A stretch of DNA of 64,000 nucleotides from Zoogloea sp. 1C4. GTDB taxonomy: Bacteria; Pseudomonadota; Gammaproteobacteria; Burkholderiales; Rhodocyclaceae. Where the stretch lies: positions 1 through 64,000 of the forward strand of contig NZ_SSXU01000006.1 of assembly GCF_009469605.1 (NCBI RefSeq), written 5' to 3'. The notes under the pieces are model-generated. The model did not search any database. It was not told the DNA's origin and saw only the letters and a program-made list of their open reading frames with translations. Below, piece after piece: positions 56,643 to 64,000 of this stretch. A program made the position numbers and the translations under genes. Within the stretch, counting starts at the first letter, position 1; every line of letters begins with the position of its first letter.

Positions 56643-57287
56643 TCAGTAGGCGGCGCACACGGTATAGACCGTCGCGTCGTTTAGATCGGCCTGGGCAACA
56701 GCCGCGCCGCCCGACAGCAGGCGGACGGTGCCGGTGGCTGGCAGGCCGTCGTCCATCGCGATATCCACCTGCCGGGCAAAGGTGCCGGCGAGGTTTTCCT
56801 GGCAGATGAAGAAGCTCCCGCCCCAGCCGGCGAGCGGGCTGGCGCTGGTGACGCCGATGCGCCCGCTGAAGGCATTGCGGGGCAGCCAGTCGGCGATCAC
56901 CACGCCTTCGGCGCCCGGATTGCGGCTGTCACCGCTGGCCAGGTTGGCGAGGCGCACGTGCTGCCAGAAGAGCACGGTTTCGTCGGTGGCGGTGGTGGAG
57001 TTCCAGGCGCCGTCGATCCGCCCGTTGCCGGAGGTGCCGCCGGTGGTGGCGCGCACCGCGCCGGTCAGCCGGTTGGCAACGCCGGCGTCGTCGCCGGGCA
57101 GGGCGCGGAAGCGGTCCTGGTAGGCGTAGATGTAGGTGGCGGTGTTGCGGAAATCGCCGATGACGTTCTTCACCTTGGCGCTGTTGATGAGCTCCTGCCC
57201 TTTCAGGATGCCGCCGAGCAGCAACCCGATGATGACCAGCACGACCGCGATTTCAACCAGGGTGAAGCCCTGTTGCCGAACCTTCAT
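56643..57287 (-). CDS. Type IV pilin-like prepilin
   Basis: The 214-residue protein starts MKVRQQGFTLVEIAVVLVII: a short positively charged leader, G|FTLVE cleavage site with Glu5, and a hydrophobic helix. The rest is a glycine/alanine-rich beta domain with two cysteines near the end. It is convergent with the antiporter and 104 bp from the cyclase gene. Its role, pilus, pseudopilus or secretion, cannot be told. Confidence 0.88.
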   Translation of the reverse strand: MKVRQQGFTLVEIAVVLVIIGLLLGGILKGQELINSAKVKNVIGDFRNTATYIYAYQDRFRALPGDDAGVANRLTGAVRATTGGTSGNGRIDGAWNSTTATDETVLFWQHVRLANLASGDSRNPGAEGVVIADWLPRNAFSGRIGVTSASPLAGWGGSFFICQENLAGTFARQVDIAMDDGLPATGTVRLLSGGAAVAQADLNDATVYTVCAAY

Positions 57288-57391
57288 TTAGCCTCCCGTG
57301 AGCAGCCCTGCACGGCGCGTGCAAGGCAATGTCTATTGATACAGTACGGGTATTCTAATGCAGATTGGCTTGCCGGTGAATGCCAATGGCC

Positions 57392-58699
57392 TCAGGTGGC
57401 CCGCGTCGGCTGGATGACCGTCGCCGCCGGGGCGGCGAAGATCCGCGGGCCTTGCAGGCGATACACCGGCACGTAGCCCTTGCCCTTGAGCATCAGGAGG
57501 ATCGGCTTGGCGAAGGCGAAGGCGCCGTGCAGGCGTTCGAACGCGCGGCTGTCGCACTGGATGGTGCTGGGCTCGCCCTCGGTGCACAGGCGGAAGGCGA
57601 GATTGACGGTGTCGCCCCACAGGTCGTAGATGAACTTGGCGCGGCCCACCACACCTCCCACCACCGGGCCGGAGGCGATGCCGATGCGCACCTCGAGTTC
57701 GAGCCCGTCGGTGAAGTCGTGGTTGCGCAGGGTGGCCTGCATGTCGAGGGCCAGGGTGGCCATCGCCGCGTGGGGTTCGATCGGGTGGGCGTGCAGCCCG
57801 CCGGCCACCATGTAGCCGTCGCCGATGGTCTTGATGCGTTCGAGGCCGTGCTGTTCGCACAGCTCGTCGAAGCGGCAGAAGATCCGGTTGAGCATCTCGA
57901 AGACCGCCTTGGGCGTCATGCCGCTGGCGATGCGGGTGTAATCCACGATGTCGGCGAACATCACCACCACCTCCGGGTGGCCGTCGGCGATGGTGCTGGT
58001 GTTGTCCTTGAGGCGGGCGGCGATGGGAGCCGGCAGGATGTTCAGCAGCAGGCGCTCGGAGCGCTCCTGGGCGAGGCGTAGCTGGCGGTGGGCGTCGGCG
58101 AGGCGTTCGCGGGTCTTGTTGCGCTGGCCCATCGCAAAGCGCAGCTGGACGTAGATCACCAGGGCCACGAGCGTCACGTGGCAGGCCAGGGCGAGGGCGG
58201 AGGGCTGGGCGGTCGTCGGCAGCAGGGCGCCGGCGGCGAGCGTGATCGCGACAAAGCCAGCAAACCACGGCGCGGACCCTTTTCCCCCGAGACACAGCAG
58301 GCCGGCGGTGGGCGCGAGGATGGCCCACACGGGCAGCCCGGCGGTGGCCGGCGTCGGCCCGAGGAGCGCCTGGGCCGCAAAGGGGAAGGTCAGCATCAGG
58401 CCCAGCTGCAGCGGGCCGTACAGGCCGCCGCGCCGGTGCCGCCTGAAAAGCAGCAGGTTGATCCCGGCGAGCACGGGCACCGCCGCGACGGCGAGCGCCA
58501 TCGGGTTGCCGTCCACGAGCAGATTCCCCGCCAGCCAGACCAGGGCTGCGGTGGCAAAAAGCACGCTGGCCAGATTCAGGCGGATTTTCCTGATGCTGGC
58601 TTCGTCGTCGTCGTCGGGGTGCGCGCCGATGTCCAGGATCGCCCTGAGAAAGCGGCGGACTGGATGGCCGGGCGGGGGATAGAGCCAGGGCTCCGGCAT
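57392..58699 (-). CDS. Membrane adenylate/guanylate cyclase (class III)
   Basis: The 435-residue protein has about six N-terminal membrane helices (residues 35-185) and a class III catalytic domain: VVVMFADIVDYTRIASGMTP (metal-binding aspartates), GDGYMVAGG and DLWGDTVNLAFRLCTEG. It would make cAMP or cGMP. AGGAAA six bases upstream supports the ATG at 58699 over 58729. It lies among pilin-like genes. Confidence 0.92.
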   Translation of the reverse strand: MPEPWLYPPPGHPVRRFLRAILDIGAHPDDDDEASIRKIRLNLASVLFATAALVWLAGNLLVDGNPMALAVAAVPVLAGINLLLFRRHRRGGLYGPLQLGLMLTFPFAAQALLGPTPATAGLPVWAILAPTAGLLCLGGKGSAPWFAGFVAITLAAGALLPTTAQPSALALACHVTLVALVIYVQLRFAMGQRNKTRERLADAHRQLRLAQERSERLLLNILPAPIAARLKDNTSTIADGHPEVVVMFADIVDYTRIASGMTPKAVFEMLNRIFCRFDELCEQHGLERIKTIGDGYMVAGGLHAHPIEPHAAMATLALDMQATLRNHDFTDGLELEVRIGIASGPVVGGVVGRAKFIYDLWGDTVNLAFRLCTEGEPSTIQCDSRAFERLHGAFAFAKPILLMLKGKGYVPVYRLQGPRIFAAPAATVIQPTRAT

Positions 58700-58828
58700 C
58701 GGATTTCCTGCGGAAGTGAACCGTGACAAGTTTCACGTCTGCGGGAAACGGGGGTCAAGCCGCTGCACCGGGCTGATTGTCGGGATGTGTGTCGTAGTGC
58801 GCAGCACGGTGCATCCGCAGGGCGGGGC

Positions 58829-59569
58829 TCAGGGCAGCGTGCCGGCGCTGATGAGGCGGTGGGCGAGCAGGTTGGGCGACAGCCAGGTGACGCGGTCGTC
58901 GAAGCTGCCGCCGGGCGCTGCGGGATTGTCGGAGGCGGGCCGGCTGAAGAACAGCTTGCCATCGGCGCTGGCGTTGCGGGCTTCGTCGCTGCCTTCGGGG
59001 GGCGCGGCGAGTGCGTTGCCCTGCTGGTCGGTGGCGCCGAGGCCGTTGGCGCCGTGGGAGAGGATCACCGCGGGGCTGCGTCCGCCGTCGGTGGTGAGGA
59101 AGAGCTCGGCGCCGTCGAGATTGCGGGTCTTGATGTCGAGATCGCCATCGGCGAGGTTGGCCTTTTCGCCCGTCACGACGTTGCGGATCGGCTGCACGTA
59201 TGGCGCGGCGACGGCGTAGCGGAGGCGGCGGGACCAGCCGTCCAGCCCGGCGATGCCTAGGGTGGCCCAGGGCAGCAGGCCATTCTGCTTGCGGCAGGCG
59301 GTGGGGCTCACGCGGTCTTCGGCGCCGTCGGTGGCGCTTTTGGCGGGGCAGGGGAGGTAGCCCTTGCGCACCACGAAGCCGAGCAGCGCGTCGCGGGCTT
59401 CGCCGAGGGCGTCGTCGGTGACGGCTTCGGCCCGGCGGGCGAGGTGGGCCGACAACCCGACGGTGAGCCCGCCAGCGAGGAGGGTGAGGACGAGCAGCAC
59501 GACGGCCATCTCGACGAGGGTGAAGCCGCGGTGGCGCCGGGGCGTTGCGGGGTGGTTCACGGAATGCAT
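58829..59569 (-). CDS. Prepilin-type N-terminal cleavage protein
   Basis: The 246-residue protein has a leader (HRG|FTLVEMAVVLLVLTLLAG) with the prepilin cleavage pattern, then a body with two Cys (CPAKSATDG, SPTACRKQN). LSHGANGLGATD and the final region look like a minor pilin body. Its start overlaps the next gene upstream by 13 bp, implying one operon. Function unknown. Confidence 0.85.
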   Translation of the reverse strand: MHSVNHPATPRRHRGFTLVEMAVVLLVLTLLAGGLTVGLSAHLARRAEAVTDDALGEARDALLGFVVRKGYLPCPAKSATDGAEDRVSPTACRKQNGLLPWATLGIAGLDGWSRRLRYAVAAPYVQPIRNVVTGEKANLADGDLDIKTRNLDGAELFLTTDGGRSPAVILSHGANGLGATDQQGNALAAPPEGSDEARNASADGKLFFSRPASDNPAAPGGSFDDRVTWLSPNLLAHRLISAGTLP

Positions 59570-60735
59570 AGGGCGATGTCGGCGCTGGCCGGGCGGTCGG
59601 GCGCAGGGATGGCGAAAGTGGTGGGCAGGCTGCCGAGCTGGCCGCTGGCGAGGGCGGCGAGGGTGTCGGCTTCGAGATAGTTGCGGGTGACGAGGCGGTC
59701 GGCGGGATCAACCCTGCGCTGGCTGGCGTCTGCACGTTCGCCGCCGAAGATCAGCGCGCCGCGGCAGCGCCGTCCGATGCCGGCGAGGCAGTCGGTGCCG
59801 TCTGCGCAGCGGGCGTAGCGCATGGCCTCGGCCCAGTTGGCGACGGCGTCGCGCAGGGTTTCGTTGCGGCAGGTGCCGGTGAGCTTGTCGAGCGCGGGCA
59901 GGCGGCCGAGTTCGACCGGGCCGACGCGCTCCGGCGCCACCGCCGCGGGCAGGCTGGCGAGGCAGTCGGCGCTGGCCTGGATTACCTGCTGCAGCCAGCC
60001 GGCGTAGCTGGGCCGGCGTTTGAGCTGGCGGTAGATGTCGTCGGTGGTGATCGCCGCCAGGCGGTCGTTGCCGGCGCTGGTGCGGACGGGGGTGATGCCG
60101 TGGGCGTCGGCGGCTTCGAGGGCTTCGACGTATTCGCGCACCTGGCGGGCTTCGGAGTCGCCGCCGCAGCGGGCCGGGCCGGCGCTGCGGGATTGGCCTG
60201 CCTGTGGGGCGCCAGCGGCAATGACGAGGGCCGCGGCGCGGCCGCTCTGGTCGCCGGCAAGGGGGCGGGTGGCGCCTGCGTCGTCGATGAGCTGGAAGCT
60301 GCCGGTGCTGTCGCTGTTGAGGGCGTCGGGCTTGGGGTTGTTCTTGAAGCTGCCGGAGACGGCGTACCACAGGCATTCGCCGTTGCCGTCGCGCAGGTCG
60401 GGCAGGTTGAGGGTGAGGTAGGGCAGCCGGCCGATGCTGGTCTGGCCCTTGGTGCCGCAGGTTTCGGACGAGCCGTCGCCGTCGAGGTCGGGGCAGGGCA
60501 GGTAGCCGAAGTCGGCGTTGGCATGCTCCCGGTTGCGGTAGGTGGCGGCGTAGCCGAGGAGGGCTTCGCGGGCGGTGGCGAGGGCGTCGGCGGTGCGGGC
60601 CTCGCGGATGAGATCCCGGTGGGCGGCGCTGTCCTGGCGCGACAGCAGCCAGCCAAGGCCGCCCACGGCGAGGAGCACGATCAGGGCGGGCAGGAGCATC
60701 CCCCGTTGCCGGCGCCGGGCGGGCCCGGTGCGCAT
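59557..60735 (-). CDS. Pilin-associated protein with N-terminal membrane helix
   Basis: The 392-residue protein has a short charged leader and hydrophobic helix (LLPALIVLLAVGGLGWLLS, residues 13-31) and then an exported body with about eleven cysteines, including CPDLDGDGSSETCG and CADGTDCLAGIGRRC. It lacks a clear G|F-E prepilin site, so it may be a pseudopilin-like or accessory component. Its ATG overlaps the stop of the small gene upstream (TGATG). Confidence 0.75.
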   Translation of the reverse strand: MRTGPARRRQRGMLLPALIVLLAVGGLGWLLSRQDSAAHRDLIREARTADALATAREALLGYAATYRNREHANADFGYLPCPDLDGDGSSETCGTKGQTSIGRLPYLTLNLPDLRDGNGECLWYAVSGSFKNNPKPDALNSDSTGSFQLIDDAGATRPLAGDQSGRAAALVIAAGAPQAGQSRSAGPARCGGDSEARQVREYVEALEAADAHGITPVRTSAGNDRLAAITTDDIYRQLKRRPSYAGWLQQVIQASADCLASLPAAVAPERVGPVELGRLPALDKLTGTCRNETLRDAVANWAEAMRYARCADGTDCLAGIGRRCRGALIFGGERADASQRRVDPADRLVTRNYLEADTLAALASGQLGSLPTTFAIPAPDRPASADIALCIP

Positions 60736-61091
60736 CAGGGGGCGCCGGTGTTGAGGGGGGAGTCGCCGACGCGCAGCAGGTGGTGCCGGCCGTCCGGGGT
60801 GGTCACGCGGGCGCTGGCGTCGTCGATGCGGACCTGGCGGGTGTCGGCGGGGGTGGCCTGGCCGTCGACGAAGATCACGGGCCTGCCGGCGCTGCGGGTG
60901 ATGATGCCGTCAAGGCGCGGCGGCGGGGCTGGCGTGGCGTCGGGCTGCGGGGGGCGGTCGATGCGGGCGCGTTCGGCTGGGGTGTGGAACAGCCGGCCGA
61001 GGGATTCAGCCCGGGCTGCGGGGCCGGAAAGGAGCGGCAGGGTGACGGCCAGGGCGGCAAGCGCCGCGGCGTGGGTGGAGAACATGCGCAT
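60735..61091 (-). CDS. Small secreted protein in the pilin-like operon
   Basis: The 118-residue protein has a signal peptide (AALAALAVTLPLLSGPAARA, cleaved near residue 28) and a proline-rich segment (DRPPQPDATPAPPPRLDGII). A short beta domain follows (RPVIFVDGQATPADTRQVRI). It resembles the small PilP- or GspB-like partners of pilus systems in size and layout only. The ATG at 61091 is used; 61085 is an alternative. Confidence 0.65.
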   Translation of the reverse strand: MRMFSTHAAALAALAVTLPLLSGPAARAESLGRLFHTPAERARIDRPPQPDATPAPPPRLDGIITRSAGRPVIFVDGQATPADTRQVRIDDASARVTTPDGRHHLLRVGDSPLNTGAP

Positions 61092-61141
61092 AAGCCCATA
61101 AATCTAGCATAGTCTGCGCCGCGCAGCCTACCCGGCGGCTG

Positions 61142-62884
61142 TCAGTGGACGGCGAGGACGCGGTTCTTGCCGGAGCGTTTGGCGATGTACATGGCCTTGT
61201 CGGCGCGGTCGAGGGCCTGCTCGGGGTCTTCCCCTTCGAGCAACTGGGCGACACCGGCGCTGAAGGTGATCAGCAGCTTTTGCTGACGGGCCAGGAAGAA
61301 GCGCTTGGTGAGGGCGCGTTGCAGGCGGACGAGGGCGGCTACGGCGGCCTCGAGGCCGGTGTCGGGGAGCAGGATGACGAACTCTTCGCCGCCGTAGCGG
61401 GCGACGGAATCCTGCGGGCGGATGTTCTCGCGGACGACCTCGGTGAGGTGCTGGAGCGCCTCGTCGCCGGTCTGGTGGCCGTGGATGTCGTTGATCTGCT
61501 TGAAGTTGTCGATGTCGAGCAGCCCGAGGCACAGAGGCGTGCCGCGGCGCTGGGCGAAGGCGGTCTCGCGGGCGAGGGCTTCGTCGAGGCCCTTGCGGTT
61601 GAGGACGCCGGTGAGCGGGTCGTGGCGGATGAGCTCGCTGGTCTGCTCGAGTTCGTGCTGGAGGCGGGTGATCTCGGTGTTGGCTTCGTCCACGCGGCTG
61701 CGCAGGGCGACGAGCTCGTCCCGGGAGCGGGCGGTGGAGGCCTGCACGCTGCGGGTCTCGCGCATCACGTCGGCGATCACGTCGGTGAGCTCGGCGATGT
61801 CCTGGGCGGCGGCGATGCGTTCGGCGGAGCGTTCGATCTTGGCGTGGTAGTCGCCGGTGGAATCGGTGAATTCGCCGAGGCGATCGACGAAGCGCGAGAG
61901 CATCTCCTTGAGGCGCAGCTGGGCGTCGGAGAGCTCCAGCTTGATGGCGCTCTGGCGGTCGATCACGTCGCGCAGGCGGCTTTCGAGTTCGCCCAGCACG
62001 CGCACGTCGAGGGGGTGGGCGAACATCTCGCCCATCAGGGTGATCTGGCCGTGGAGCCAGCGGTCGTCCACCACCAGCTCGCCGATGTTCTCGAGGATGA
62101 GTTGGAGCACGCGCTGGAGGGCGTCGCGCAGGGCGTGCTGGTCTTCGGTGGCCCATTCGAGGCCGGCGCGCAGCTTGTCGAGACGCTGCTGCAGCGCGTC
62201 GGCGGGAAGGCGGAGCGGCTGCTGGCGCAGGGCGACGGCCAGCTCGCGGGCTTCGGTGGCGAAATCGGCGTCGGCGGGGCGGGCCTGGCTGGCGATGCTG
62301 TCGAGCAGGGCGGCCAGCATCTCGGCAACGGCCGGTGTGGCGGGATTGGTGCGATCGACGGGGGCCGGCGGGGCAAGATCGCCGATCGGGGCCGGCGGCT
62401 CGTCGTCGTCGGCGTTGCGGCTCCATGCCCGCAGCAGGCCCTGGAGCCTTTCGGCGAGGCGTTCCGGGTTGGTGCCGGAGGCGCTCAGCACGCGGTCGAG
62501 CATCTCGCGCTTGCGGGCCTGGGTGAGGCCGGCCTGGCGTCGGTCCCATTCGGCGATCAGGTCGCGCAGCAGGCTGCCCCAGTTGATGCCCTGGCTGTCG
62601 GTGGCGGCGATGGCGTTGGTGATGGCCGCGCCGAGCCCGGCCCAGTCGGCCTGGGCAACGGCGGTGTCGAAATCCCGAGCGATGCGCAGGGCTTCGTGGT
62701 TGTGCCGGGGCAGGGAGGCGGCGATCTGCTTGAGGGCGCGCTCGGGGAAGGCTTCGTCGGCGGGGGTGCCGGCGATCTCGTGGTAGAGGGTCTGGTAGTT
62801 GTCGGGAGTGGGGGCGATCCGGCGCAGGGCCAGTTGACGGAAGGCTTCGCGGGCGATGTCCGAGGGATGGCTGGGTTCGTTCAT
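61142..62884 (-). CDS. Diguanylate cyclase (GGDEF) with long helical N-terminus
   Basis: The 580-residue protein has a helical, partly coiled-coil N-terminal region (about 1-415; ELVALRSRVDEANTEITRLQ) and a C-terminal GGDEF domain with ARYGGEEFVILLPDTG. The inhibitory I-site RPQD lies five residues before the active loop (RPQDSVARYGGEEF), so product feedback is expected. No membrane segment is visible. It would make cyclic di-GMP. Confidence 0.93.
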   Translation of the reverse strand: MNEPSHPSDIAREAFRQLALRRIAPTPDNYQTLYHEIAGTPADEAFPERALKQIAASLPRHNHEALRIARDFDTAVAQADWAGLGAAITNAIAATDSQGINWGSLLRDLIAEWDRRQAGLTQARKREMLDRVLSASGTNPERLAERLQGLLRAWSRNADDDEPPAPIGDLAPPAPVDRTNPATPAVAEMLAALLDSIASQARPADADFATEARELAVALRQQPLRLPADALQQRLDKLRAGLEWATEDQHALRDALQRVLQLILENIGELVVDDRWLHGQITLMGEMFAHPLDVRVLGELESRLRDVIDRQSAIKLELSDAQLRLKEMLSRFVDRLGEFTDSTGDYHAKIERSAERIAAAQDIAELTDVIADVMRETRSVQASTARSRDELVALRSRVDEANTEITRLQHELEQTSELIRHDPLTGVLNRKGLDEALARETAFAQRRGTPLCLGLLDIDNFKQINDIHGHQTGDEALQHLTEVVRENIRPQDSVARYGGEEFVILLPDTGLEAAVAALVRLQRALTKRFFLARQQKLLITFSAGVAQLLEGEDPEQALDRADKAMYIAKRSGKNRVLAVH

Positions 62885-63061
62885 GGCGTGTCTGCGCTGG
62901 GCGGTTTGCGAGCTGCCATCTTCATCTCAGGCCCCGGTGCCGGGTGAGGGTGGGTGACGGCGCTTCTGGTAAGCCCGTTGAATAACGGCCGTGCCCCACA
63001 TGCCTTGAGGCTGTCGGGCGCGGCCGTCGCAGAAAAAAAACGAAAAAATGAAACCCGGCGG

Positions 63062-63703
63062 CTATTCGGCCAGGCCGTGCTTGAGCCCGTAGTGGGTGAG
63101 TTCGGCGTTGTTGCGCAGGTTCATCTTCTCGAGGAGACGTGCGCGATAGACGCTGACGGTCTTGACGCTGAGGTTGAGGGCCTCGGCGATCTCGGTGGGC
63201 GTCTTGCCGGAGGCGATCATGCACAGGGTTTGATACTCGCGATCCGAGAGCTTTTCGTGGGGCGGCCGTTCGCTGTCTTCGCCGATGGCGTTGGCGAGCT
63301 CTTCGGCGAGGGACGGGCTGACGTACTTCTTGCCGCTGGCCACCTGGCGGATTGCGGTGACGAGGAGTTCCGGCGCGCTCTGCTTGGTGAGGTAGCCCGC
63401 CGCGCCGGCCTTGAGGGCGCGGATCGCGTATTGCTCTTCGGGATACATGCTGAGGATGAGCACCGGCAGGCGCGGGAATTCCTTCTTGATGATCTTGAGG
63501 GCGTCGATGCCGTTGCGGTCGGGCATCGAGACGTCCATCAGCACCACATCCCATTCGCCCGAGCGCACCAGCTGCACGGCCTGCACGCCGTTTTCGGCTT
63601 CGCCGGCCACGGTGAGATCGGCGGTGTCGGAGAGGATCTGGCGCAGGCCCTGGCGGACGATGGCGTGATCGTCGGCGATCAGTACGCGGATGGGCTTGCT
63701 CAT
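63062..63703 (-). CDS. NarL/FixJ-family response regulator
   Basis: The 213-residue protein has a receiver domain (IADDHAIVRQGL; phospho-acceptor Asp in VVLMDVSMPDRNGIDA near residue 55) and a LuxR-type HTH (KTPTEIAEALNLSVKTVSVY). It is the partner of the histidine kinase upstream; its ATG overlaps the kinase stop (ATGA). Length is normal for GacA/NarL proteins. Confidence 0.94.
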   Translation of the reverse strand: MSKPIRVLIADDHAIVRQGLRQILSDTADLTVAGEAENGVQAVQLVRSGEWDVVLMDVSMPDRNGIDALKIIKKEFPRLPVLILSMYPEEQYAIRALKAGAAGYLTKQSAPELLVTAIRQVASGKKYVSPSLAEELANAIGEDSERPPHEKLSDREYQTLCMIASGKTPTEIAEALNLSVKTVSVYRARLLEKMNLRNNAELTHYGLKHGLAE

Positions 63704-64000
63704 GCAAGGCTCCTGGTGGGGTTGGGCTCGTCCGGTGAGGCCGGCAGAAGGGGCGCGCGCAGGGCGAGGCGGGTCCCGTGGGGCTGGATGTCGGTGAGAT
63801 CCAGGCGCCCGCCGAGACTGGCCAGCCGTTCGCGGATGCCCCGCAGGCCGAAGGAGCGGGGCTTCTGCAGATCGGTCGCGTCGAGGCCGCAGCCGTTGTC
63901 GGCGATCTCGAGCACCACTTCGTCACCTTCCTGCATGAGTCTCACGTTCACCTCGGTCGCGCCTGCGTGCTTGCTGACGTTGGTCAGCGCTTCCTGGAAC
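63700..64000 (-). CDS. Sensor histidine kinase, C-terminal part (runs off right edge)
   Basis: About 100 C-terminal residues are visible, beginning FQEALTNVSKHAGATEVNV (the HisKA_3-type N box) and running through IADNGCGLD and SFGLRGIRERLASLGGRLDL (G boxes). This is the NarX/DegS-type kinase paired with the response regulator. The sensor part lies beyond the edge. Confidence 0.93.
   Translation of the reverse strand, partial: FQEALTNVSKHAGATEVNVRLMQEGDEVVLEIADNGCGLDATDLQKPRSFGLRGIRERLASLGGRLDLTDIQPHGTRLALRAPLLPASPDEPNPTRSLA

Overview
The window is GC-rich chromosomal DNA from a nitrogen-fixing betaproteobacterium, most likely of the Rhodocyclales (Azospira, Dechloromonas, Zoogloea or Thauera-like). 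The evidence is a NifL-NifA pair of the oxygen-tolerant type, a nif-linked Rnf complex, a betaproteobacterial glyoxylate and isocitrate gene set, and polyhydroxybutyrate (PHB) genes (phasin, oligomer hydrolase). Genus assignment is inference.

Left edge (1-7050). An IS3-family element runs off the left end and has cut an FAD/Fe-S oxidoreductase gene. Next come an unknown membrane-anchored protein, a decayed scar made from two gene ends, an alpha/beta hydrolase, a Dps protein, a glycine-zipper membrane protein and an unknown 471-residue protein. A 720-bp gene-free stretch follows. It holds a perfect 35-bp inverted repeat and an array of TTTCAG/CTGAAA palindromes phased at 20-21 bp.

Nif region (7055-31256). 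Four transcription units are marked by sigma-54 promoters with matched NifA upstream sites (TGT-N10-ACA). (1) Minus strand: [2Fe-2S] ferredoxin, nifZ-like, nifF, two unknown genes, modD, and a frameshifted FeMo-cofactor-domain gene. (2) Minus strand: nifL-nifA, divergent from (3) plus strand rnfABCDGEH, followed by a NhaD-type transporter. (4) Plus strand: nifE-nifN-nifX, an RseC-like gene, the NifX-associated DUF269 gene, a CCE_0567-type small protein, fdxB and two unknown genes. After three unrelated genes (GST, PPOX-like, LysR) a further NifA-type unit carries iscA(nif)-nifU-nifS and ends in a strong terminator. The cluster therefore supplies regulation, electrons (Rnf, flavodoxin, ferredoxins), cofactor scaffold and Fe-S assembly. 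nifHDK, nifB and nifV are not in the window.

Central and right part (31400-64000). A sulfurtransferase, a STAS-like protein and a drug/metabolite transporter precede a housekeeping block: aceA, rraA, clpS-clpA, a cold-shock gene, rpmB-rpmG, radC, coaBC, dut and a NUDIX gene. The isocitrate node is unusually complete: isocitrate lyase, dimeric Icd, its kinase/phosphatase AceK and a second, monomeric isocitrate dehydrogenase. PHB genes sit beside them. lptA-lptC-kdsD, with no kdsC or lptB, and a Kef-type antiporter follow. The window closes with a pilin-like gene group, an adenylate/guanylate cyclase, a diguanylate cyclase and a NarL-type two-component system whose kinase runs off the right end.
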